From an uncultured Saprospiraceae bacterium (GTDB taxonomy: Bacteria; Bacteroidota; Bacteroidia; Chitinophagales; Saprospiraceae): a stretch of DNA of 64,000 nucleotides. The notes beneath the pieces are model-generated. The model was not told the origin of the DNA and did no database searches. It saw nothing but the letters and a program-made list of their open reading frames with translations. The stretch is from positions 62,001 through 126,000 of the forward strand of contig CAKZQC010000047.1 in assembly GCA_937139495.1 (NCBI GenBank), read 5' to 3'. Both the position numbers and the translations under genes were made by a program. Of this stretch, positions 44,064-52,667 are shown one piece after another (the first letter of the stretch is position 1; every line of letters starts with the position of its first letter).

Positions 44064-46802
44064 ATGGTATATAAAGGTTCAGAGTGGAGAAAATGGGATT
44101 TACATGTTCACACTCCAATATCAATAGAACAAGAATATGGTGGGGATAAAGAAGAGATTTGGAAAACATACGTTACAGAATTAGAAAATCTTAGTAACCC
44201 CTATTCAGTAATTGGTGTAAATGACTACTTTACTATTGAGGGATATAAAAAACTGGCTAATTTTCAAGAGGCTGGAAGACTAGAAAAGATTACTCTTTTT
44301 CCTGTAGTTGAATTCAGAATTAGAGCTTTCGGTAATTTAGGGAAAGATGACCCTTGGAAAAGAGTTAATTTGCACGTAATATTTGATAATAACAATATAA
44401 ACGATATAGAAACACAGTTTTTGAATCAATTAAAATTTGATTATGAAGATTATACTAAAGTCGGCTTAACTATAGATAATATAGTTGAGCTTGGAAAAAG
44501 TATTATTAAAAAAACCCCTAATGACAAAAAAAATGCTAATAAGCCATTAAAAGTAGGATTTAATAACTTGAATTTTAGCTATAGAGACATTTGTGAACTT
44601 TTAAAAAAAAGTGGGTTAAAGTATTTGATTGTATTAGGAAAGTCCGAATGGGAAACACTACGTTGGGACGGATCTAGTGCGGAAAAAAAGAACATAATAG
44701 CTAAGAGCCATTTAATGTTCACAGCATCTGAAAATATAAAAGCATGGAAAAAAAGTGCTGAAAATTTATCTAAACAAGGAGTCTTTATACCATTATTAGA
44801 TTGCAGTGATGCACACTGTTTTTCTGATAAAAAAGACAAGAATAAGAACCTAATAAAAGATAGACTTGGAAATTGTAACACATGGATAAAAGCTGATGAA
44901 ACCTTTGAAGGTCTAAAACAGATACTGTATGAATCGTCTCATAGAATATTTATTGGCAATCAACCGCCCATTCCACCACCAAGGAGAATAGACAAATTAA
45001 ACATCACTTTTTCAGAAGACACATATATTGGGCGAAAGAGTAGTGATAAAAAATCGCTTTTTTGTTTTCGAGGTGATCAAGAAGTTAACTTTAGCCCATA
45101 TTTTACTTGCTTAATAGGTGGTAGAGGATCTGGAAAGAGCACTGTATTGAACTTATTAGCAAAGACTTTAAGAGGAGAAAATAGTTTCTTTAGCTCAAAT
45201 GAATTATTTACCAAAGAAACAGATGGAGGGTTTAGTAAAATAGCCGAAATAGAAAACTTTGTCCAAGTTGAAGGAACACCCCAAATAGAGTATATAAGTC
45301 AAAATGAAGTTGAGGCTTTTGCTGAAAATAAAGAAGAATTAACCAATGCAATTTATGAAAGAATTGTTCAGAACCCAACAGACAATCTAAACTTTGATTT
45401 TGAAACTACAAGACTCTCAATAGAAGAGAATATTTCCATTATTAATTCACATATAAAGGATATCCAAGATAGAGACACCAAACAGAAGTTCTTGAAGCAT
45501 AGTCAAACAACGTTACAAAGTGATAAAAAAATTGTAGCCTCTTCACAAGATCCAAAATATTCTGAATTAACTAAGGAAATCAATAAAATCGGAGTAGAAA
45601 TTGAAGGAATAAAGTCTTCAAAAATTAATTATAAAAAACTTACTGAAACACTAAAAGAGCTTATTCAAAAATATAGCATAGCCCAAAATTCTCCTAATTT
45701 AATTGATGAAAAAATTCAGCTAATAGTTGATAGCTTAAACAATGCTTTGAGTAATAAATTTGATGAAGATACAGTAGATAAAAAACTAGCTGAATTATCT
45801 AAAGCACAATCTAATTTATCTGGTAAACTAGAAGAATATTTAAAAGATCAAGGTTTAAGCCAAGAAAACATAAATGATTATGAAAGAGCTATAAAAGCTA
45901 TACCTACACTTGAATCCACAGTTGTAGATTTAAACACTGAATTGAAAGAACTAAATTCATCCATCAGTAAGTTTACAAAATCAAAAATCAGTTCTTTTCA
46001 CCAAAAAAGGAAAGATCTAGAATCTCTTATAGAGCAAAACCTAATACCTCTCAATAAAAAATTAAAAAGTAGTAACGTTAATGTAAAGGATATTAGCTTT
46101 AAGTATGAATTTGATTATTCGAAAGCTAAAGATGCTATTTTTGAAGAATTTAGTAATTATTTTGAAAGCAAAAATCCAAAAAGCTTTAAGCTAAATACTA
46201 CAGTTGACGCTATTAAAAGATATTTGTTTGCTAATGATCCTAAGGAGGTAGTTGATAAATCTAAAGACGATTTCCTTAAAGAATATACTACTACAAATCC
46301 TTCACAGGCAGAACAGTATATTCTAAAATTATTTAATTCAGATTTGAATTATGAAATCTATCAATTTATTATACTACGAAACCTAATAAACCCAATTTCT
46401 TTCAAGTGGATTACAGGCTTTTATGATAGCAAGGAATTACAAGATTGTTCTTTTGGACAAAGATGTACAGCTGTAATAGTTGCTCTGCTAAGTTTTGGCA
46501 ACAAACCTCTAATAATTGATGAACCAGAAGCTCACCTAGACAGTAAATTAATTGCTGAATATCTAGTAGATTTAGTTAAAAACAGAAAACAGGAAAGGCA
46601 AATAATTTTTGCCACTCATAACGCTAATTTTGTTGTAAATGGAGATGCTGAATTAATTTTGCATCTAGAGGTAAATCATGACAACAAAACTATAATAACA
46701 CCTATTTCGATAGAAAATACTATTCATAGGGAAAAGCTATTGCTACTTGAAGGTGGAGAAGAAGCATTTAAAAAAAGAGATAATAGGTTAATGAAAAAAT
46801 AA
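44064..46802 (+). CDS. TrlF-family PHP-ATPase
   Basis: A 912-residue protein of the TrlF family. A PHP phosphoesterase domain at the N-terminus has the metal motif DLHVHT (residues 12-17) and LDCSDAH near 250. A SMC/RecF-like ATPase follows: Walker A GGRGSGKST (about 352-360), a long coiled-coil region (about 440-700), signature SFGQR near 795, Walker B LIIDEPEAHLD near 815 and ATHNANF near 849. Such combinations occur in proteins that act on nucleic acids, including phage defence candidates; no function is proven here. The DNA is clearly AT-richer than the flanking genes. No partner gene is adjacent. Confidence 0.88.
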   Translation: MVYKGSEWRKWDLHVHTPISIEQEYGGDKEEIWKTYVTELENLSNPYSVIGVNDYFTIEGYKKLANFQEAGRLEKITLFPVVEFRIRAFGNLGKDDPWKRVNLHVIFDNNNINDIETQFLNQLKFDYEDYTKVGLTIDNIVELGKSIIKKTPNDKKNANKPLKVGFNNLNFSYRDICELLKKSGLKYLIVLGKSEWETLRWDGSSAEKKNIIAKSHLMFTASENIKAWKKSAENLSKQGVFIPLLDCSDAHCFSDKKDKNKNLIKDRLGNCNTWIKADETFEGLKQILYESSHRIFIGNQPPIPPPRRIDKLNITFSEDTYIGRKSSDKKSLFCFRGDQEVNFSPYFTCLIGGRGSGKSTVLNLLAKTLRGENSFFSSNELFTKETDGGFSKIAEIENFVQVEGTPQIEYISQNEVEAFAENKEELTNAIYERIVQNPTDNLNFDFETTRLSIEENISIINSHIKDIQDRDTKQKFLKHSQTTLQSDKKIVASSQDPKYSELTKEINKIGVEIEGIKSSKINYKKLTETLKELIQKYSIAQNSPNLIDEKIQLIVDSLNNALSNKFDEDTVDKKLAELSKAQSNLSGKLEEYLKDQGLSQENINDYERAIKAIPTLESTVVDLNTELKELNSSISKFTKSKISSFHQKRKDLESLIEQNLIPLNKKLKSSNVNVKDISFKYEFDYSKAKDAIFEEFSNYFESKNPKSFKLNTTVDAIKRYLFANDPKEVVDKSKDDFLKEYTTTNPSQAEQYILKLFNSDLNYEIYQFIILRNLINPISFKWITGFYDSKELQDCSFGQRCTAVIVALLSFGNKPLIIDEPEAHLDSKLIAEYLVDLVKNRKQERQIIFATHNANFVVNGDAELILHLEVNHDNKTIITPISIENTIHREKLLLLEGGEEAFKKRDNRLMKK

Positions 46803-46882
46803 TAAAGTACACCAATCTATCAAAAGACAGCATTGATACTTCCAAACGATTATTTTGGGCTCCTGTCATGGAGGTGGTTCTA

Positions 46883-47821
46883 CTACTCTCCTACAAACTG
46901 CTCATCGGTCAAGGCTTGCAAGAAAGCGACGAGGTCAATTTTTTCTTGTGCTGAAAGATTCAAGGGCTTTTGTAGAAGTGTGTCGATGTTCATGGCTCCT
47001 TGCACGAAGTCTGTCGGCTCGTCGTAATAATCGACTACTTCTTCTAGCGTCTGGAACATACCATTGTGCATATAAGGCGTAGTAATGGCGATGTTTCGCA
47101 ACCCTGGAACTTTGAATTTGCCGAGGTCGCTGCTGTCTTTCGTCATTTCAAATCTGCCGACATCATTTAGCGTGTCGGAAGCATTGTATAGCCCAATATT
47201 ACGAAACTCATCGCCTGTAAAATCGGGCGAAAAGTGACAATCAAAACACTTGGCTTTGTCGCCCATAAATAAGGTTCTGCCTCGTACGGCACTTGCCGAC
47301 ATCGCTGCCGTATCGCCTGCCATCCATTTGTCAAATGCAGAATTACCAGGGCTTTCGAGCGTAAAAATGTAGGCGACTAGTGCGTCTGCCAATAAAGCCG
47401 AATCGGGAGCGGCTCCATATATTGCGTTAAAATAAGTAGCATATTCATTGCCACGAAGGCGACTAACCGCAGCTTGTACCGACAATGCCATTTCTACAGG
47501 ATTGTGTATCGGCTGCGTGACTTGCTCATGCAATGTAGCAGCTCTGCCATCAAAGAAAAAACGTTCGCGCATCATCATATTCATAGACGAAGGCGTATTG
47601 CGGCTGCCCTGCTGCCCTGCTACCCCAAGGCTAAAGCGATTGGTATCGGCAAAAGCAAAGGCTGGAATGTGACAAGAGGCACAGCTTATCGTTGTGTCCA
47701 ATGATAGTATGGGGTCAAAAAATAACTTTTCGCCTAACTCGGCTGCTGTGGTAGGGTTTTCTATCGAAATAGTCGATAAACCAAACAGGCTGACCACAAA
47801 AAGTAAGTAAACATATTTCAT
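46883..47821 (-). CDS. Dihaem cytochrome c peroxidase (CcpA/MauG family)
   Basis: About 312 residues from the ATG at 47821, which begins a signal peptide; an upstream in-frame ATG at 47848 is less likely. Two haem-c attachment sites: CASCH (about 47-51) and CFDCH (about 190-194), with the family segment EKLFFDPILS before the first. It reduces periplasmic H2O2 with electrons from c-type cytochromes. The ccsA/ccmD genes at 7.5-8.9 kb are part of a maturation route such a protein needs. It converges on the TrlF gene. Confidence 0.92.
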   Translation of the reverse strand: MKYVYLLFVVSLFGLSTISIENPTTAAELGEKLFFDPILSLDTTISCASCHIPAFAFADTNRFSLGVAGQQGSRNTPSSMNMMMRERFFFDGRAATLHEQVTQPIHNPVEMALSVQAAVSRLRGNEYATYFNAIYGAAPDSALLADALVAYIFTLESPGNSAFDKWMAGDTAAMSASAVRGRTLFMGDKAKCFDCHFSPDFTGDEFRNIGLYNASDTLNDVGRFEMTKDSSDLGKFKVPGLRNIAITTPYMHNGMFQTLEEVVDYYDEPTDFVQGAMNIDTLLQKPLNLSAQEKIDLVAFLQALTDEQFVGE

Positions 47822-48099
47822 CTCGTTTTTTTTTGTAAATTTAAGCATTAGAAGCTAGATATTGGACTTTTAGATGCTCAATTTTAGGGTGCTAGCTTTC
47901 AGACTTTAAATTGAAGTTATTTTAAAAGTCCTGATGAAATGATTGATAAGTGCTTGGAAATCAAGACGATGCTGCTTTTTAATTTGGCAGCCATAGCTAC
48001 CATGTTCAAAAGAGCAGAAGTATTTGGTTTTCAATGACTTGTCAAGGAATTATCGAGGACTTTTAAAACAACTTCATTAATAGACCTTAAACAAAAATC

Positions 48100-49041
48100 A
48101 TGCAAATAGCCGTAGGCATAGACATAGGAGGAACGAACACCAAATGGGGTTTGGTCACCAACAAAGGCGATATTCTCAAAGAGGGTGTCATTTCGACAAA
48201 GGCTTATCCTGAGGCGAAACAGCTAGTCGATGCGGTCGCTCAAAACCTCCAAAAAGCCTTGGACGAACTTGACAATCATTCGCTTATAGGTATCGGAATT
48301 GGTGCGCCCAATGGCAATTATTTTAACGGTACAGTAGAATTTGCTCCCAACTTGTCGTGGGAAGGAATTGTACCGCTCCAGCAGCTTTTTGAAGCTCATT
48401 TTGATGTCCCCATTTGGGTTACCAATGATGCTAATGCCGCCGCTATGGGCGAAATGCAGTATGGCACGGCTAAAGGTCTTCGTGATTTTTTGGTGGTGAC
48501 CTTAGGCACAGGTTTGGGTAGCGGTTTTGTGGTCGATGGCAAGGTGGCTTATGGGCACGATGGTTTTGCGGGCGAACTAGGACACACCATTATAGATATA
48601 CAAGGTCGGCAGTGCGGTTGTGGCAGAAAAGGCTGCTTAGAAACCTATGTTTCGGCTACTGGATTGGTACGAACGGTGCAGCAATTGCTGCAAGAAAATC
48701 AATTACCTTCCACGCTTGAAGACAATGCTCTATTGACTGCCAAAAGAATTGGCGAAGCTGCTCATACAGGCGATGAATTGGCTTTGGCTGCTTTTGATTT
48801 GACCGCTCAAAAATTAGGCTTGGCTTTAGCCAATGCGGTGGCGATTACTAGCCCAAAAATGATTATTTTGTTTGGTGGGCTGGCTCAATCGGGCGATTTA
48901 TTATTGCTACCCACTCGCCAATATTTTGAAGATTTTTTATTGAATATTTTCAAAAATAAAGTACAGTTAGTCAACTCTATTATTCCTGCACACTATGCCG
49001 CTATATTAGGTGCTAGTGCTTTGGTTTGGAATGCCACTTAG
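48100..49041 (+). CDS. ROK family sugar kinase (glucokinase-like)
   Basis: A 313-residue kinase of the ROK family. The N-terminal ATP motif DIGGTNTKWG (residues 8-17), the catalytic Asp in NDANAAAMGE near 108, the His of ELGHTII near 161 and the zinc motif CGCGRKGCLE near 172 are all visible. It most likely phosphorylates glucose or a related hexose; the substrate needs testing. Stand-alone. Confidence 0.9.
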   Translation: MQIAVGIDIGGTNTKWGLVTNKGDILKEGVISTKAYPEAKQLVDAVAQNLQKALDELDNHSLIGIGIGAPNGNYFNGTVEFAPNLSWEGIVPLQQLFEAHFDVPIWVTNDANAAAMGEMQYGTAKGLRDFLVVTLGTGLGSGFVVDGKVAYGHDGFAGELGHTIIDIQGRQCGCGRKGCLETYVSATGLVRTVQQLLQENQLPSTLEDNALLTAKRIGEAAHTGDELALAAFDLTAQKLGLALANAVAITSPKMIILFGGLAQSGDLLLLPTRQYFEDFLLNIFKNKVQLVNSIIPAHYAAILGASALVWNAT

Positions 49042-49095
49042 TTTTACTTTTTTCACTGATTTTAATTAACACCACATCTAAAAAACATAAATAAT

Positions 49096-49689
49096 ATGCC
49101 AGAGGCCCCTCTGCTAGACGACGATTCTGAAGTCTCGCCCATTCCTGTCAATAAATTTTCTATTTGGACCCTATTCAAATGGCCCTTATTACTCTTCCTT
49201 CCTTTTTGGGTCATTGGTGCCTTATTCAAAATTCAATCTTGGCCCTACGCTAGTGAATTACTGACAATAGGTATGTTAGTATTTCTTTTTGTAAGTATGC
49301 TAGTTGTCATTTTTCGTACGATTTCAGAAAAAAGTCTTGCTGTTTTTGCTTATTCTTTTTTCGGCTTAGCTAGTGTCAATCTATTTATTATTGGTGCCTT
49401 ATTCAAAATTCAATCCTGGCCCTACGCTAGTGAATTACTGACCATTGGTACACTATTTTTTCTTTTTGTAAGCATTCTGTTTGTCATTTTTCGTGCAATT
49501 TTAGAAAAAAGTCTTGCGACCTTTGCTCAATCTTTTTTGGGTTTAGCTGGTCTCAATCTAATTATTATTGGTGCCTTATTCAAAATTCAATCTTGGTCCT
49601 ACGCTAATGAAATTCGGATAACGGGACTAATTGCTATAGCTTTATTTGTACTTCTAAAAGTAATAATAGCTTCTCGTTCTAAAAAGTAA
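49096..49689 (+). CDS. Membrane protein built from 59-residue GldL-like repeats
   Basis: A 197-residue hydrophobic protein. The motif GALFKIQSWPYASELLTIG occurs twice and once in degraded form (GALFKIQSWSYANE), spaced exactly 177 bases (59 residues). The FKIQ-x-W phrase recalls GldL, a gliding/T9SS motor protein, but here it forms a repeat of helix pairs instead of a two-helix anchor. N-terminus MPEAPLLDDD resembles that of the next gene. Function unknown. Confidence 0.75.
   Translation: MPEAPLLDDDSEVSPIPVNKFSIWTLFKWPLLLFLPFWVIGALFKIQSWPYASELLTIGMLVFLFVSMLVVIFRTISEKSLAVFAYSFFGLASVNLFIIGALFKIQSWPYASELLTIGTLFFLFVSILFVIFRAILEKSLATFAQSFLGLAGLNLIIIGALFKIQSWSYANEIRITGLIAIALFVLLKVIIASRSKK
49213..49689 (+). 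repeat. 177-bp tandem coding repeat
   Basis: Units start at 49213, 49390 and 49567 (third partial). The first 45-50 bases of each are almost identical. In frame; period 59 codons. Confidence 0.85.
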
Positions 49690-49734
49690 CTTAACTAAAA
49701 CCTCCCACCCAATTCAAAAAAATTAAACCAAATC

Positions 49735-50571
49735 ATGCAAAACTACCCGATACTAGACGACAACACGACTATAGATAAAGCTATTTCAAAAAATAAACCG
49801 CTGCATCCTTTTTTTGGGGGTTTGTTACTGACTGCTATTCTATTTGGTTTCCATAATTTGCTAGCAGTTGATGTCATTTCTGTTCTCTTTGGTCCTCCAG
49901 TCAAAGTAAATCCCCTTACACCAATAGTTGCACGATCATCTGTCTTTTTATTAAATACAATGGGGGTATTAGCCTTGATTACCAAGGCTTTTCATTCTGA
50001 TAGTACTTCCAACAAGAGGCTAAATTTTTATTTTGGCTTGTATCTATTTGCTTTATTTTTCTTTATGTTCCCTCGTTTTGTTTCTTATCCATTTGACAAT
50101 GACATCTTACATAATATTTATTTTAGCCTGCGAGTTATTGCTGCTCCATTATTGCTATTCGCTGTTCTAATGCTTGCTTTATATCACTACAATGACCGAC
50201 GGGAAGCGTCTCAAATATTGCCTCTTTTGATGCGTCCTCTAACCGTTGCGACACCTATTTGGTTTATTGGACATACTATCGTCCTAGAATCCTTTCCGTT
50301 TGGAACAGAAATTATGCTATTTGGCAACTTGGTCTTTTTTATCTTTGGAATTATTGGTCTTTTTTATGCCCAAAAATTAGCTGACGCCTCTTTTTTGCTG
50401 CAAGCTATGCTTGTTTTTGTTAGCAATCTATTGGCAATAGCCATGTTATCTAGAGTATTGTCTTGGGAACACTCCAAAACAATACTGTTCATTAGTTTGA
50501 TTGTTGCCTGCTTATATATTGTAGGGAACATTCTATTGGAGAGGTTTACAGTCCACAAGAAAAACACCTAA
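49735..50571 (+). CDS. Multi-pass membrane protein, unknown
   Basis: A 278-residue protein with about eight hydrophobic helices, starting with a short hydrophilic tail of about 25 residues (NYPILDDNTT) that resembles the tail of the preceding repeat protein (EAPLLDDDSE). I do not recognise the family. It lies 45 bases after the repeat protein on the same strand, which suggests co-expression. Confidence 0.7.
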   Translation: MQNYPILDDNTTIDKAISKNKPLHPFFGGLLLTAILFGFHNLLAVDVISVLFGPPVKVNPLTPIVARSSVFLLNTMGVLALITKAFHSDSTSNKRLNFYFGLYLFALFFFMFPRFVSYPFDNDILHNIYFSLRVIAAPLLLFAVLMLALYHYNDRREASQILPLLMRPLTVATPIWFIGHTIVLESFPFGTEIMLFGNLVFFIFGIIGLFYAQKLADASFLLQAMLVFVSNLLAIAMLSRVLSWEHSKTILFISLIVACLYIVGNILLERFTVHKKNT

Positions 50572-50647
50572 TTAGTTTTATCCTTTTTGACAAACAAAAT
50601 CACCTGCCGTTTGTAGTATTGGTGCAAACTAACAGACTAAAACGACC

Positions 50648-51556
50648 ATGAAATTCGGAAAACTTCAAGACATAAGTCAAGTCAATTTTGAGTTGGGACA
50701 ACCCCACTCCTATACCAAACAGGTATTGCCACAAGTGGCAATCAAAACTCCTAAATTCTATTGGGGGTGTACAGGCTGGAGCATGAAAGAATGGGTCGGT
50801 AGTATCTACCCAGAAGGCACCAAAACGAAGGATTATCTACAGCAATATGCCAAGCAATTCACGACCATAGAACTCAACACCACCCACTACCGCATACCGA
50901 CAGCCGAAACGATTGAGAAATGGTACAAAGATACTGATGAGCATTTCAAGTTTGCCCCCAAAATACCACAAGTTATCAGCCACAGCAGCGACTTGGGATT
51001 GGGTCAAGGGGTATTGGCTCATTTTTGCAAAAATATTGTCGGACTTCGAGATAAACTCGGCTGTAGTTTCATGCAGCTGCCGCCTCATTTTGGAGCAGAT
51101 AGCCTACCTATTTTGAAGCTCTTTTTGGAGCAATTCCCAACCGACGAAATTCCGTTGGCAATAGAAGTCCGTCACCCCAGTTGGTTTGAAAACGAACATA
51201 GTCTAATACCCTTGCTGGACTTGCTCCACACACACCATGTTAGCACGGTTATTACGGACGTAGCAGGCAAAAGAGAAGTCTTGCATTTGGCACTAACGAC
51301 ACCGCTCGCCATGATTCGTTTTGTAGGCAATGGACTGCACCCTACCGACTACACTCGTGTAGATGCTTGGGTTGATTTATTGGGCGATTGGATGGATCAA
51401 GGATTGGAAGAAATTTACTTTTTTTCGCATCAGCCCGACAATATTTTATCGCCACAGTTGTGTATTTATTTGCTAGAGCAAATCGAGCAAAAATGGCAGC
51501 TTCCATTGCCTAAGAAAACCAAGCTTTTAGACAGTGGACAAATGAGCCTTTTTTAG
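50648..51556 (+). CDS. DUF72 family protein
   Basis: A 302-residue protein of the DUF72 TIM-barrel-like family. Hallmarks: FYWGCTGWSMKEWVGSIYP near residue 37 (family G[CT]SGW), IELNTTHYRIP near 74, FKFAPKIPQ near 98 and the C-terminal FFSHQPDN with conserved aromatic/His. The biochemical role of the family is not settled. Stand-alone. Confidence 0.88.
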   Translation: MKFGKLQDISQVNFELGQPHSYTKQVLPQVAIKTPKFYWGCTGWSMKEWVGSIYPEGTKTKDYLQQYAKQFTTIELNTTHYRIPTAETIEKWYKDTDEHFKFAPKIPQVISHSSDLGLGQGVLAHFCKNIVGLRDKLGCSFMQLPPHFGADSLPILKLFLEQFPTDEIPLAIEVRHPSWFENEHSLIPLLDLLHTHHVSTVITDVAGKREVLHLALTTPLAMIRFVGNGLHPTDYTRVDAWVDLLGDWMDQGLEEIYFFSHQPDNILSPQLCIYLLEQIEQKWQLPLPKKTKLLDSGQMSLF

Positions 51557-51740
51557 GCATTTTTTGCTTTTTTAGGTCTAATTTTCAGGCTTCAATTTTG
51601 CTAACATTCGCTCAGAATGGCTAACATTATACATTAAACCATCAAACCTTATTAGATTTAGACAACTTCTTAGTATTTTTAGAGAACGCTAATGACCAAT
51701 GGCAAATTTGGTTACTTGCTTATTTCACTAAAAACAGAAA

Positions 51741-52571
51741 ATGAATTATCTACAAATAACAATTACTGATACCTCTCCAGAACTCAACGAAATATTGATT
51801 GCTCACCTAGAAGCTTATCCGTTCAATGGATTTGAAGAAGGAGAAACACAGCTCACTGCTTATATTGGTGTGTCCGATTATTCGGAGCAAGTAGCCCACG
51901 TATTGCAGGAAACTGCCAAAGAACATCAACTAAGCTACACCACCGAAGAGCTACAAGAAAAAAACTGGAATGCTCAATGGGAATCGGACTATCAGCCTGT
52001 ATTGGTAGAGGATTTTTGTGCGGTGCGTGCTACTTTTCATGCACCTATCACTTCCGTGCAATACGAAATTGTAATCACTCCAAAGATGTCCTTTGGAACA
52101 GGACACCATGCCACGACTTACATGATGATGAAGCAAATGCAAGGCTTAGATTTTGCTCAAAAATCGGTTTTGGATTATGGCTGTGGTACAGGCGTATTGG
52201 CGATTTTGGCTCAAATGCTCCAAGCCACTACCATTGATGCCGTCGATATAGAAGATTGGGCGTACGCCAATACCGTAGAAAATGTAGCAATCAATTCTGA
52301 TGAGGCTATTATTAAGGCTTATTGTGGAACGATTGAGACCGTTCCGAAGCGTTCTTATGAAATTATATTGGCTAATATCAATAGAAATGTCCTGCTAGAC
52401 ACGATGCCTGACATGGCAGAGCGACTCCTAAAAGGAGGTAGTTTGTTACTATCAGGATTTTTGGAGCAAGATATTGAACGGATAGAAAAGCGAGCGGCAG
52501 AAGTTGGATTGCAACCACAAAAATTGTTAAAAAGAGAGCAGTGGCGTTGTTTGTTGTTATCAAAAAACTAA
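51741..52571 (+). CDS. prmA: Ribosomal protein L11 methyltransferase
   Basis: A 276-residue SAM-dependent methyltransferase of PrmA type. It has a short N-terminal substrate domain (about 1-90), then GTGHHATTYMMM near 118, SAM motif LDYGCGTGVLAI near 140 and catalytic-region ANINRNVL near 211. It trimethylates lysines and the N-terminus of L11. Bacteroidota PrmA proteins are of this size. A GTTTCTAC-TAGTAGAAAC palindrome lies at 52600-52617 downstream. Confidence 0.9.
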   Translation: MNYLQITITDTSPELNEILIAHLEAYPFNGFEEGETQLTAYIGVSDYSEQVAHVLQETAKEHQLSYTTEELQEKNWNAQWESDYQPVLVEDFCAVRATFHAPITSVQYEIVITPKMSFGTGHHATTYMMMKQMQGLDFAQKSVLDYGCGTGVLAILAQMLQATTIDAVDIEDWAYANTVENVAINSDEAIIKAYCGTIETVPKRSYEIILANINRNVLLDTMPDMAERLLKGGSLLLSGFLEQDIERIEKRAAEVGLQPQKLLKREQWRCLLLSKN

Positions 52572-52599
52572 ATCACCAACCGTTCGGCACCCCATTTTC

Positions 52600-52617
52600 G
52601 TTTCTACTAGTAGAAAC
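52600..52617. repeat. Perfect 18-bp palindrome
   Basis: GTTTCTACTAGTAGAAAC, in the gap between prmA and the giant protein gene. No T-run, so an operator-like site or a transcript-end hairpin. Confidence 0.5.
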
Positions 52618-52667
52618 AACTTCAACCATAAGTTATTGATTTTTCTATCTCCCTAACTTTCAATTAT

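Noticed and set aside
49213..49689. CRISPR-like regular repeats
   Set aside because: The period is 177 bases, in frame within one gene, with similar rather than unique spacers; it is a protein repeat.
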